Origin: Planococcus citri
Lineage: Eukaryota; Arthropoda; Insecta; Hemiptera; Pseudococcidae
Direction: 5' to 3'
DNA: 64,000 nucleotides
NCBI RefSeq assembly: GCF_950023065.1
Contig: NC_088680.1
Location: 14,682,559-14,746,558 of the forward strand
The notes under the pieces were generated by a model that was not told where the DNA came from, made no database searches, and saw nothing but the letters and a program-made list of their open reading frames with translations. Position 1 is the stretch's first letter; every line of letters begins with the position of its first letter. The position numbers and the translations under genes were made by a program. Positions 45,020 to 56,190 of the stretch are shown here, piece after piece.

Positions 45020-46002
45020 GCTGAATTTTGGTATACAGGCCAATTTTTATAACCTGAACACGAATCCTTGGTGTCTCTGATGTCTGTCCCTAGTTTGCTT
45101 TCCCACCAATTGTGGAGTTTAGCCCCCCAAATGAGGTTTTTCTCTCGTATCTTCTCAAATTGCGGTTCTAGCTCAAAAATGAGGTCTATAGAAGTTGTTG
45201 TACGTCAAATTTCTCGTCAGATGACCTATGAATCAACTTCGTCCCCCCAGGGGAGGTGGACCTAGAGTCAAACTGCATCGAATAATAAAAAACGCTCAGG
45301 GGGAAGTTGAATTTTGGTATACTAGTCCATTTACACACCCTAAACACGAATCCTTATTCCTTATAGTGTCCCACCAGTTCCTGGTGACCTTTCCCCCAAT
45401 TGTGGATTTTAGCCCCCCATTAGGTTTTCCCCCTACCCCTTCAAATTGCAGTCCTAATACCCCAAAAATGGGGTCTATGAAAGTTGTTGTATATCAAATT
45501 TCCCATCAAATGATCTATAAAACAACTTTGTCCCCCCGAGGGAGGTGGACCTACGGTCAATCTAATACATATAAGGGGTTTTTGAATGCGAGTCCATGAT
45601 AATTGATAGGTACGAAATCTGTTTTTTTACAACAATTTTGACCTCACACAAGTGTAGGAGAATGGATTATAACCTCAAATTATTCCAGTGGGGAGTACCT
45701 CTTTCCACCCTTCATACATATCGTGGCTCATATTCAAAAACTCCCTATATTCAATTAACTGTAGGTCCACCCCCCTCGGGGGGACGATGTTGGTTCAAAC
45801 GCCATCTCATGGGAAATTTGACGTAAAACAATTTTTATAGACTCCATTTTTGGAGTAGGACCGCAATTTGAGGAAATATGGGAGAAAAACCTTATTTCCG
45901 GGGGTAAAAATCCACAATGGGGGCAGCAAGCTAGGGACAACTGAGGTACACCAAGGATTCGTGTTCAGGGTTCAAAAATAAGCCAGTATACCAAAATTCA
46001 GC
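45020..46002. mobile_element. 983-bp foldback element with duplicated left arm, possible MULE type
   Basis: Ends GCTGAATTTTGGTATAC (45020) and its exact complement (45986-46002) open arms of about 270 bp. The left arm exists twice in direct orientation (45020-45300 and about 45312-45600). All three copies include CACGAATCCTT, ATTGTGGA(G/T)TTTAGCCCCC-like text, a CAAATTGC block and GTCCCCCC...GGTGGACCTA. Flanks TTGCATACA and TTGTGATACA resemble a decayed target duplication of 9-10 bp, which with long arms would suit a Mutator-like element. Frames across it reflect the repeats only. Confidence 0.65.
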
Positions 46003-46120
46003 TTGTGATACAATGTTGGTAAATGAAAAGAAAAAGTTGAAATCATTCATCACTTGAAAATTTTTAAAGTCCAGAGTGTTGAGAGGTGCATATAAAAGCA
46101 TTCAACACCGGTTCTTTCAT

Positions 46121-46203
46121 CAGCTCCAGTGGTCCAGTAGGTAAGTTAGGTGGATAATGCAGTGATGTGCAGGAGGTCTCAGGTTCGATCCCTACCCCAG
46201 GTG
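46121..46203 (+). ncRNA. tRNA-like Pol III module (SINE head or tRNA pseudogene)
   Basis: TGGTCCAGTAGG at 46130-46141 fits the A box and GGTTCGATCCC at 46182-46192 is a canonical B box, 52 bp apart start to start, slightly long for a tRNA but normal for a tRNA-derived SINE. A CTCCAGTGGTCCAG head resembles many tRNA 5' ends. Downstream are T tracts (46207-46213, 46230-46236) able to stop Pol III. No clean cloverleaf with a paired acceptor stem could be drawn, so a functional tRNA is unlikely. Confidence 0.55.
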
Positions 46204-47981
46204 GAAAATTTTTTTAGGTTTTTCAAAATTTTTTTGGAAAGAATTCTTCAATTCTAGCACTGCAGCTTACAGGGAAGCACTAAATTCAATCATCAAGCCA
46301 CATATTTCAATTTTTTACATTCACATTTCACAATGTAGGTAATTTTTAGTCAAATCACCAACAGTTATTGTTAGTGATTTTACTAACAGTTTTTTACATC
46401 CTTAGAAGGTGACGAAAAAACTGTCAGTTTTTTTACTAACAAAAACTGACAAGGAATTTCTGCAAGGGATTGCAAGTTGTTTGGAGTTATAAGGTCACAT
46501 CTCAAAAAACTCCTCTTTCTTTGAGTAAAATTTGCACATACAAAGTGTCAGAAACCAGTTTCGATAGTGTTGAACGTTTTTAAGATGTAAAATAATCACA
46601 AGGAGTGTATTTTTTGTAGGTTTGTTCCAAAACAAAAAATTTTTAAAATAGAACATTTTTCAGGAAAATTAATTTGCATATATATTGAAATTTTAGTTTT
46701 TTGAGAAAAACTCAAAAACTAAGCACTCTAGAAAAAAACTAACGACATTATGTCGATTGGAAATTTAATTCTCTACAATTTTGTTATCATGAAAATTTTT
46801 TTGGACGCTTTTTTTCGCCTCCAGATCACTTTTTATGAAAGGTTATAACTCAAAATGTTTTCCAAACATTGAAATATTTCCTCTTTAAGATTTTATTTTT
46901 CAAAATATTCTTATGCTAAATGAAGGTAGGATACCCAATCTTCAAAATGACATGCTATTCATTCCTCACAATTGATTATAAGTTGATGAAAATAATGAAT
47001 CAAGTTTTAAAAAAAAAGAAAATCACTCTCCTGTAAAATTTCACTTTTTTGAGATGTGACCTTATAACTCCCGAGGTGCGATGTAATGTCAAATGAATAC
47101 CAAGCATGATTAGGTAGGTCAATGGTGACATTTTGAATATAAAAGATTACCTACTTACTAAATTAAGGCCTGTAACCAAATCACTCTTGGAAATGGATCA
47201 GCAGCTTATGGCACTGAACTTTCAATTTTATAAGGTCATGGAAGGGAAATCAAATTCAGTAGAACTTTTGTTCAATGGAGAAGATTTTTTCTTCAGGGTG
47301 AAAAATGTGAAAGAGCAAATTCAAAAAGTGTTTTCTTAATCAGACTTGGCATCATTTGGGAGGGGGAAAACTCAAATTTCATAATAAAATATGAAGCTTG
47401 AGGCACCTGTCAGTGATAATCTTCAGCTGTTTTCATATCAATCAAACTCTCGAAGAATGAAGTTTTCATTGAGAGCCTATGCTTAGTTTTACTGTGCCAG
47501 TATGGTACCTTGTGTTCTGTTCATTGGGATAGGATGTAACTTTAATGAGAAGTTCTTACTGGATTGTTGTGCAATTTATCAACAATAAAATTTATGCTAC
47601 TGGTTTCAGTAGTTAAAATGCGGTTTCCTCATCTGTAAGATTAATTTATATTTGCATTTGGCTCGTTGGTTCAAACTCATAAGCCACAGAAAGTACCTAA
47701 TGAGTACAAATTGATCTAATTAAATGAAAGGTTATGAGTGAAAGCTGAATCTGAGCTGATCAGATTTTCATGCCAGTCAAAATACTCTTACACATGACTA
47801 CCTATACTTATTTAAATTATGGCAATGAACCCACATCTTTGTGAAACTCTTATTATAATAGCTTTTTCATCATTGTCAACAAATAGCCAATCAGCGAGTA
47901 GAATTTTCAAAGATGGCCAATTATCAAGTAGTATTTTTATAATGCTCAGCCGTAATATTTTGGCGCCAAATTCAAAAAAGT

Positions 47982-48916
47982 TACCGTAAACTGGGGTAAC
48001 ATTGAAATCGCGGGGTAACATTGAAGGGTGCGGTTTTTCATCATATTATGCTCCATGGCGGTGGAACTATGAAGTATGGAACAATTCTGACACCGGGAAT
48101 GGATAGAGTACACTTTGGCGATTATTTTTCCTATGTTATCATTTTCAACTAGTGGTTCCAACACCAGTGAAAAAGCAAGCAAAAAAAAGTGCTGTTTTCA
48201 TCAATTTTAATTAACATGAAAAGCTTGGTGTCTGGAATTTTGAATTTTCAAAGAACGAGTCAAGTGACATTATAGATGTGTTGGTACATCTCCCGACTAT
48301 AAATTAGCGCATTTGTTCATGTGCCAAAGTTGTTCCCTGAGGAGTAAAAAAATAATATTCAAACTGGGGTAACTTTGAAGTCTATAAAAAAATCATGAAA
48401 TTTTGGTAAAATTGGACAAAAATGCATGAAAATGCTTGTAAACTTGTTAAAAACTATGTGAAAACTTGAAAAACAGCTCTGAAATCATTAAAAAATCATA
48501 AAATGGTCAAATTGGCCAAAATGCATGAAAAACGCCTGAAAACTAGAAAAATTCCAAATTATCATTTTGGAGCACTCTTTCATAAATTCAATTGTGAATA
48601 TGGATCATTTGTAAGTGCTTGACGCGTATAAAGTGACCAAAAAGTGAATACTCATGTTTTTGATAATTTTTGACCTTGATTGAAGCACATTTCAAGGGGT
48701 CTTCAAAGTTACCTCAAACTCTGGGTAACTTTGAAGGGCACTTCTTTTGGCTCTTGCGCTTGACAGGAAAAAGGTAGGCAACTTCTGTAACCGCCAAAAC
48801 GTAGTGCTGACATAGCTTTATCAAAAGCACCACACACATTTCCCCTACCTCCCCATTTATACCTCTAAACATAAAAAATACTGAAAAATCCTTCAATGTT
48901 ACCCCAGTTTACGGTA
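47982..48916. mobile_element. 931-bp TA-flanked mariner-type MITE with iterated GGGGTAAC motif
   Basis: The element spans 47984-48914, with perfect 23-bp inverted ends starting CCGTAAACTGGGGTAACATT and TA on both sides (47982-47983, 48915-48916). The empty site in unit 1 reads AAAAAAGTAACCTGCAG (43724-43740). Inside, the motif GGGTAAC(A/T)TTGAAG recurs near 48009, 48363 and 48722 and inverted near 48700, in addition to both ends. No transposase frame is present. TA duplication supports Tc1/mariner or pogo-like relatives. Confidence 0.88.
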
Positions 48917-49102
48917 CCTGCAATTGTTTCTGTAAATGATGATTTGAAAGTTTGAGCCGAGATTCATGAAAATTTGCAAAACAATTTCCATAAAAATCAG
49001 ACATAATTCTATCAACAAGATTTTAGATTTAAGAAGTGGAATTGAAAAATGGAAAAAAGAATTTATAAATTGATGCTAAATGTCTTAGAGGTGAGATCAT
49101 GC

Positions 49103-49795
49103 TGATGATGCCATCAAAAGTTTTGTATGAATTATAAAAAAGATCAAAAAATGGGAAATCAGTTTCAAGTTGATATTCAAAAGTGAACTTAGCAACCAAA
49201 CCAACCATCAACTAATATGGTGAAAGCGAATGCAAAAACTGTCTTGTAATCAGCAAAGTGGTGTCCAGTTTACCATCTAATTGGAGTGTACTAATGGTAC
49301 TACTTAACGCATCCCTGTTTCTTGGCCGCACATCGCATTTATAATGGTACCTGTAAAATTTGGTTACATGTTTATATCGATGAAACTTGATTAAGGAAAT
49401 CCATATTCAAATTTATTTACCATTTTTTCAGTATTGCTTCTTGAAATTCAGATTTTCCTCTTAATTGGCTGATTTTAAGCAGTTCTTATAGGTACTGGTA
49501 CACCCAACTGCAACCTCGTGGATTTGTTGTGGCTCAAACCCAAGCACCATCTCCTGAACATTTGATTGGTCATCCTGATCGAACTGAAATTCAAGAAGTC
49601 AATATATGAAAGTATGGAAAATAAAACTGAAATAAGTGCTTGTAACCAAAACACACTTTCACCATTGACGTATAGCAATTTTTTCAATACGAGATCTTAA
49701 AAGTGAATTTTTATCATTCAAACTCTTCGAAAAAATAAAGTTTTCATCGAGAGCCTACAGTTCTACTATACCTTGTGTTCTGCTCGTTGGTAATT
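49103..49795. repeat. Tandem segmental duplication, unit 3 (partial, diverged)
   Basis: GATGATGCCATC at 49103 restarts the unit, with AAAATGGGAAATCAGTTTCA and GTGAAAGCGAATGCAAAAAC following as in unit 2, until about 49281. Further decayed pieces match at 49625 (TGTAACCAAAACAC) and 49709-49790 (ATTCAAACTCTTCGA ... CCTTGTGTTCTGCTCGTTGG). Intermediate parts are missing or unrecognisable. Confidence 0.65.
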
Positions 49796-50859
49796 CATCG
49801 AGTCTGGGCGCGTTTACTTTCTTCGAATTTCCAGTCGCGTATTACATAAGGAAGTATAAACGAACGACCGAACAAGCAAACCACCTCACCTACCCTGACC
49901 AACCTTACCCCTTATACCGGTATGGCCATCACTCTTCTCTCCTACAGTAGTCGGCCTCTTCTTACATTATAAATAAGCGTTAAAAGGTCTCGTAAGATTT
50001 GAAAACGCCGAGTGTTTGCCAATTACCGTTTAGTACGTCTACGTATAGTGTAGGTAACTATAGTATCTTTCCCCAACATCGTACTGTACCTACTTTTTCT
50101 ACATCTTTCTCGCTTTCTCCAAGTTGGCGAAAACGTACACATAGTGAAATGCAGAATCCTCGCCTCTTCCGAGTTTTATTAATTGTTTATGAAATTTATA
50201 CCTACCTGCCTACCTACTGTTGGTATAGAATGTATTTTACTACCTACACGATGGCTGCGAGGAAAGGAGTTGTTGAGGGGGGGAGTTTTCTAGAGGAAGA
50301 CTAGAACTATAGGAAGAGGGTGAAGAGAAGAGGTAAACATAGGTTAGAGAGCGCAATGGCGAATGGCTTGCTGTACGTCGTACGCAATTATACCTACTAG
50401 AGGAAGAAAAAGACGTAAAAAAAAGCCTAATGCCAGTCGTTTATCACGTACCCTCATTAGTGTCACGGTGAAGCGTCATGTTTTGTCGTTTCTCAACTCT
50501 TTCGCCCCCTCGCGATGCTCCCTTTGCCTTATCAGATACCCATCTAACCCCCCCCCCCTAGAAAAGGTTTGAAATGCTTAAAACAGCCGCGAATACACAC
50601 ATCTTCATTTGCTCGACTGTTTACGTACTTTCTCTCTTGCTCTCTCTTTACTCCAGTCTCGCTTTCTCTCTTAAGGTAGCTGTTCTGTTTATAGAGATTG
50701 GTACGTGGTATGTGTGCAAATGAGAAAATATTGATGAGAGACAAAGTGTATTCGATGATATTATGGAGTAAAAATTATCAGCCTAATAGTGAATTTTTTT
50801 GGTTGCTGAATTGAGTTTGTGCATTTGTACAAGAAAGGCGAATTTTTACCTTTTTTTAC
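49796..50859. other. Low-repeat, CpG-bearing region
   Basis: Less AT-rich than the flanks. Contains a run of nine C at 50551-50559 and TCTCTC-rich sequence at 50630-50670. Open frames up to 101 codons overlap on both strands without family features. It could hold promoter or untranslated sequence of a host gene. Confidence 0.3.
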
Positions 50860-51090
50860 CTCTTCTTGTGCTGTTAATATGTAATAACTAACAGAAAATA
50901 TTGGAGGGACAGTGATGAATACGATTGATAGTAGTGGCAACTTTTTTGCACTCAGAACAAGTGCAAGATCATTAGCAAAAGAAGACAGGGACGCATACAG
51001 CTCAAATACACCATGCAAAAAAAGAAAACTTCCCTGTGGTACACCACCAACCTGCAATGAATCTGTGGTAGTTTTTATCGACGAAGTTGA
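50860..51090 (-). pseudogene. Reverse transcriptase fragment of a LINE (minus strand)
   Basis: In one minus-strand frame the peptide TTTDSLQVGGVPQGSFLF (about 51072-51019) contains GVPQGS, the conserved palm motif of non-LTR reverse transcriptases. About 18 residues later comes FANDLALVLSAK, a degraded form of the FADDxAL catalytic box with its first Asp replaced by Asn. In intact enzymes the spacing is roughly 25-40 residues, so part is deleted. No flanking LINE domains were recognised. It is unrelated in frame to the R1-like remnant. Confidence 0.5.
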
Positions 51091-51599
51091 ATCTGTTTCT
51101 AATCTCTAAAGTATGAAACGAACCACCCAAACAATTAACAAGTACACATACCTATCCCTGCAGGGTTGTCCACATTACAAGATTTTTGAAATGTGCAGTT
51201 GTCGCCCCCCCTTATTTTTTTCCTTACAGGTTGAAAAAAAAAGTAGTCCACAGGAAAAAAAATCCAACCAAATCTGTGCAGAATAACACGTGCTTCTAAA
51301 TGCAGTTTCGACTAAATATAGTATCTCCAAAATTGATAGTTTTGACCATGCCAAGCAAGCATACGAACAACATCAAGTATTTTATTGTAATGCATTTTTA
51401 ATCTGAAGGGGGCCTACTGTGGATGGCTACAGACCCCTCAGGCCCCAACCACAATTTCGACGATATTTGAGGGTTCGTTGGCTTCTCAATAATGAACCCT
51501 TCAAGAGTTAAAAATTCATCAAACACCTTGAAGTTATCCACATGTTTGCTTTTCAAGATTCAAACGATCAATTTCGAAGAAATTCAGTCAAAATTACCG
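51091..51599. other. Sequence without identified feature
   Basis: No gene, inverted repeat or shared repeat was recognised. Confidence 0.35.
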
Positions 51600-53780
51600 A
51601 GGTTTCACTTTTATTGAATTTGAAAGGAGAATCACTGAATCAGTGATGAAAAATAATTAACCTGCGGGCGTATTTTTGGGTTATGTATTTCTAAGAACTA
51701 GTTTGTCGTATGAAGGTGTGACTCTTCCACTGGGTCCAAATTTTTTATCGTGCTTCAGGTACAACTTCCTAGTTGATATGAATGATTAAATATACCGATA
51801 GGTACTCAAAATATTGGAATGTAAAAATATCCAGACGTGCTCACTTTTTTCATCTCCTGTTGTAAAATACTCGTAGCTAAAAATAACCTTAGGTATCACA
51901 TTTTATAAATTTTTCAGATTTTTGAGCGGAACCTTGCACAAGATCCGTTCCTCTGCCTCACAAGTTCTTTTTTTCATTCTTAGATATGTCTGATATCCAC
52001 CCCTCGTGCCCTCGCTTCTCCAAAAACTGAGAATTTTTCCATCAAAGCTGAACCAAAAACATTTGTTCGAATTTGGCGTGGTTATGTGACAAAAGGAAAG
52101 TCAAAAAAGGCGGATGACCTTGAGCCTATATATTGAGATATTTTGAATCATCTGCACGTGAATTTTTTTCAGAAAAAGGTATTTTCATGTTGGCAAAGAC
52201 AAATAATTCTAAGTTGAACCGCACAAATTTGAAAAACAAAACTTACCCATCTCAACAATACCTACTCATATTCATTATCGAGTTTAGACAGTATCGTTTT
52301 ACTAGTGGTTCTTTAGCATTTCTTTTCTCTCGTAGTTCACGATGGCAACAAAAATAGGTACCTACATATTATATGTAGTTCAGTACTTTTTCATCAGAGT
52401 CCCTAACGTGATCTTACAACGTTGTCAAATTTTCATCATTGATGTGAATCCCTCCCTCCCTTAAAACAATACAAACAAAAACAGCTGGAGGATTTTGATC
52501 AAATTTAGCGGATATCTCTATTATACATATGAGTTGAAACTCTCTAAGAAAAAATTTCAAGTTCTAAGATGCTCCTGGAAGAGAAATACTAGTCCTCAAA
52601 CAGTGATGCTTAATTTACTCAAAAAATCGTGTTTCTCCGCTCTAGCTCCTAACCAATCTGTTTTGAGAACAATGAGCCAGTTTCTAAAGATGGTATTTGA
52701 GATTCTGAGTCATAATCTATAATCCATTGCCATCAAAATCCAAAGTCACTTTTCTGAGGTTCTACCGAGAGAGACTGAAAATTTACAAATCGCTTACCTT
52801 TGAGTAAATTCGCGTGTCTTGAAAATTTTTTCCTTTCGGAGTATTTCGTATGAATTACGCCAAAACATCGAAAGATATCATTTCTGAAATTGGAAAAACA
52901 TTTACAATTTTTATACCCATCCAATTCATATTTTCATGGACAAGGCATTACACTGGATCGATTTCAACTCGATTACTGCTCCCAGAGAATTTCTCAAATT
53001 GATGTCTAGGTAATTCTAATCACGATTTTGGTCAAATTTGTGCTTACTGCGTAGATATAAAATTACGACTTCAGCTTACGAAGCCGTGGCTCTTCCACTA
53101 ATTTTATATTGTGTGAATCTTCTTGTAACGATTTCCAAATTGGTGAAAATAATGCATTCTAAATCAACGAGCCAATTTTGAGAAACGAAAGTTACAGTTA
53201 GAATTTGAACAATAATCATGTTCCTTATACGGTTCGAACATAAATTTTCCTCTGCCTAACGTTGCAAGCAGAGTTTTGCTAAAAAATAACCAGTCTTTAT
53301 ATGAGGCAGCAAATTATGGATGTGAAATCTGGAAACATTTCTTATTCCATATCGAGTAACATTTTTAGAAATCTTATTAGGTACCATACGGGTCATCTAT
53401 TGATACATTTCTACTGAGTGAAAAAAATTATTTAAATTCAAACTGGCCATTCTTGAAAAACAAAACTTACCTTGAAATTTAAACTTTATTTTCAATCGCA
53501 CCTCGTATCGGAACTTGAAGTTCGCTAATGTTTTCACTGCAAAAATTCACAAGCAAACTTCTGCTAAAATCAATCAGTCTTGAGATTTGCATGTGATGGA
53601 TTCAAAATCTAGAATAATTTCTTATTAGGTGTCGAATAAGAATTTATTGGAACCATTTGAATTGACAGGAAACCCAGCGATGAAAAATCATATGCTTTGG
53701 TTCTCATGGGTTATAAAAAATGGATGCCCTACCAGTCAATTATGAAAGAAAAGCAATTTTGAGGTACCTACATAGTACTA
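51600..53780. repeat. Duplicated block X, copy 1, and flanking related sequence
   Basis: 51600-52400 matches 56260-57050 in order: TTGAAAGGAGAATCA, GTATGAAGG(A)TGTGACTCTTC, ACGAGTTC/ACAAGTTC before TTTTTTTCATTCT, CTTCTCCAAAAACTGAGAAT, GATGACCTTGAGC, CATGTTGGCAAAGACAAATA. The tail around 53300-53640 matches pieces near 56200 and 57195. The 52487-52730 portion is the GATGCTCCTGGA repeat also found at 39925. No protein family is evident. Confidence 0.65.
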
Positions 53781-54747
53781 ATATTAGGTACTCTAAATAT
53801 CTACCCCTAAAAGAAAATTGCCATGTAAATCTGGACAACCCTGACTCTAAATTTAGCAGCTTTTTCTGAAGGATCGCATGATCCAGGATATCGAAAGCCT
53901 TATAAAGCCTCGTAATTCTCTATTTTCTTGGTAAATGTACAAACAAAAAAGACATCAATAGTGTATTACCAGGTAAGAAACCATCCGATAAACTTAGATA
54001 TCGAGACTGTTGTCGTTTCCCAAAATTTTGTATAAAAGAATCACCTTCGATTGGCAGTCGAATTAAATGCGGAAATCGCATGAAAAATCATGAAAAAAAA
54101 TTCTTACTTATATTCTTATTTCGGGTTTTATTCAAATGCGAATCGTTTCAATACCAGTTGACTTGTTTACTGGCACAACAACCACACTTTTCAAGACTGA
54201 TGATGAGTAATTATTATTTTTTGGATAAATTTGTTGAATAATTTCACAAATTGTGAGGATTAGAACTTGAATGTTATTTTAGAATATAACTTAATGGGTA
54301 TGCCATCCAGCTCAATTGGGCTTCTATTCGGCCACGACAACACTGCCTTAACGACCTCATGCTTCGTTATCCATTTCAAGAACACAAAATGCTATCCACA
54401 GTTTGCTTTTTCCGGAAAAATGTGATCCGAAGGATGGAAATCAGTTTCCGAAGAAATTTTTTCTATGTACCTTAACTATAAAACTAATGTAAAATGCACC
54501 AGGAATGGCATTCTCATTATCATTTGTATCAAAAACTACCCCTTCCACCTTGACCCTTCAGAAATTACCAGTAATTGATTTACCAGATGTTATACCTATT
54601 ACCGGAAATAACCAAGAAATAATCCCTTATCTACATTAAAAATGATGAAACCCACTTTCTAATACAGATTTTGATAATCTTTTCTTTGATTTTTTCTTGG
54701 AAAAATGCTGAAAAAAGTATCAAACCACAGAAGACAGCAAAGAATGA
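53781..54747. other. AT-rich sequence without identified gene
   Basis: Only short low-complexity frames. A few GGTAATTACTGGTAA-like strings near 54560-54610 recall the tandem repeat at 21050. Confidence 0.4.
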
Positions 54748-55592
54748 AATCAATGAAAATTACCAAAAAGCAATGAAAAACTTTCTATGGTCATTTTCAT
54801 TCACCTTCATTTTTTTTGAATTTTGAAATTTTTTTGAGCATATGTTTTCGTCTTTTTTCATGCTGTATTTACCTACGGAGGTGAAAATTCACACGATTTC
54901 AAACCCACTATCCTGAATTGACACAACTTGTTCTAAAATGAGACTTACTGCTGCTATGGAAGGAAAAAACTCCAATGCACCCAATTCTGTCGCCGTTTCA
55001 AGTTTTACCGACAGTCAATGTGTTGCTGCTTCAAAAAAAATAATAAAAAAAAAGAGTACAAAATTCAAAATCAGTCTCGGTTATTTTTGAATAACCTTCG
55101 TATCTATCATGGATGTGTAATCAGTGATTCACCTGAAATTACCTTTTTTTTCTTCTTGAGAAATTACAAGTACCTAATTCAACAAAAATTACCAGCAATT
55201 CTACACAAGTCACCAGTTATTTTCATTTGATGAGATAAATAAATATCTGGTAAACTAACTTACTAGGTACTCAGCTTTATGGAAAACAAATACTTAATAA
55301 GATCTTCAACATTGTATCCAGACAGCTTTATGCAGTTACATATGCTTATCAAGTTATCATGATTGAATGGCTATAAATCGTCTTATAAAATTCGTAAACT
55401 TACTTCATACTTTTTTCCAATTATTTCTGCGCAAGTTCATTTTTATAGGTACAGGTATACTTAGTGTTTTCAGAATAGTAACACTGATTTTGTTATTTAC
55501 GTGAGTACAAGATGGACAAGGACAACAGTTTTTATGGCTGAAGCAATGATTTCCATACAACGATGCTTCATAATGAACTTTTGATTCAAAAT
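54748..55592. repeat. Duplicated block Y, copy 1
   Basis: Matches 57852-58692 in order: AATGAAAAACTTTCTAT, CATTTTCATTCACCTTCATT, GGAGGTGAAAATT, ATCATGGATG(T/A)GTAATCAGTG, CCAGACAGCTTTATGCAGTT, ATTGAATGGCTATAAAT, GAAGCAAT(G/A)ATTTCCA. The block between blocks X implies duplication of a larger X-Y segment followed by loss. Confidence 0.7.
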
Positions 55593-56190
55593 AAAAAAAC
55601 TCGTTTAATTTTTGTTCGAGTTGTCACGGAATTCAAATTATCCATAGCAGGGTTGTCGATATTTTACAATGAAGATGAATGTTTCGTTAAATTTCTACTC
55701 ACTCACATTGCCAATTTCACCCTTCATGGGTGCGGTATTACTTACAAATGGGACAGTTTCAGCTTGATTGGTCAAAGGGGACTTTTGATTGTCAGGATCT
55801 CCATGTTCTTCAGGACTGAATATGAGTATTCTGCTGCAAGAAATGCTAAAATCACAGTTTTTGGTTAAATTACTCCCTGTAAAATGACGATTTTGGCGTG
55901 CAAAGTTATGGTTTTTCCACTTGGGGGGGGGGACTGATTTCAGTGAAGTTTAAGTACAGGAAAGGATAGGTAATTTAAAATTTCAGAAACTTACCTGCCT
56001 ATCAATTTTACGTACATCATATGGGTCTTTTTTGAATCGTTTCCAATGTCCATATTGGAAAAAATAAAGAATTGGAATTTCAGCAGATCAATTTTTAAAA
56101 ACTAAGTGCTTGCTATCGGTCTAATTCTCATTATGTTTTGACTGTGAAACGTTGCAATCAGATTTCCACCAAAATCAATCAGTCTTGAGA
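55593..56190. other. Unshared sequence between duplicated blocks, with a 101-codon frame
   Basis: An open frame at 55563-55868 (plus) has a less biased composition than neighbours and starts in the end of block Y, but shows no recognised motif. A run of ten G lies near 55923. No repeat partner was seen for 55620-55930, so this may be a separate insertion. Confidence 0.3.

Larger units (their letters stand above)
44714..46468. mobile_element. 1755-bp element with AACAGTT iterons nested in the ATGT-flanked element
   Basis: Inverted ends CCCTTGCAGAAATTC match perfectly for 15 bp. Just inside the left end (44738-44965) and right end (about 46355-46450) the strings AACAGTT, TTAACAGTT, GTTAGTAA and TTACTGTTA recur densely on both strands, at least a dozen times. 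Subterminal iterons are typical of transposase-binding regions in some DNA transposons. The flanks read CAT on the left and ATT on the right, so at most a 2-bp AT duplication is visible. No open frame encodes a transposase. Confidence 0.7.
44542..47084. mobile_element. 2535-bp DNA transposon, 36-bp inverted ends, ATGT target duplication, unclassified
   Basis: The element (44546-47080) has perfect 36-bp inverted repeats beginning CGCACCTCGGGAGTTATAAG. It is flanked by ATGT (44542-44545 and 47081-47084). The paralogous empty site in unit 1 reads TTCATGTACTGCCGAATG (42727-42744) with one ATGT, so the duplication length is certain. A 26-27 bp piece of the end (GGAGTTATAAGGTCACATCT) also occurs inside, in direct orientation, at 46483. 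The element carries no transposase; most of its length is a second nested element. Four-base duplications are known in several superfamilies (for example Sola-type and Chapaev-type), but the end does not let me choose. Confidence 0.85.
43918..49102. repeat. Tandem segmental duplication, unit 2, with two transposon insertions
   Basis: Total span is 5185 bp. Subtracting the insertions with their target duplications leaves about 1.7 kb, matching unit 1. The flanking repeat resumes exactly after each insertion. A minus-strand frame of 80 codons (44089-44331) and a plus-strand frame of 68 codons (47133-47339) are open here but broken in unit 1, and match no family I recognise. Confidence 0.85.

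Noticed and set aside
45068..45940. Several frames of 60-123 codons with shared peptides such as SPRGRWTY
   Set aside because: They are repeat arms of a foldback element read in both directions, not a protein family.
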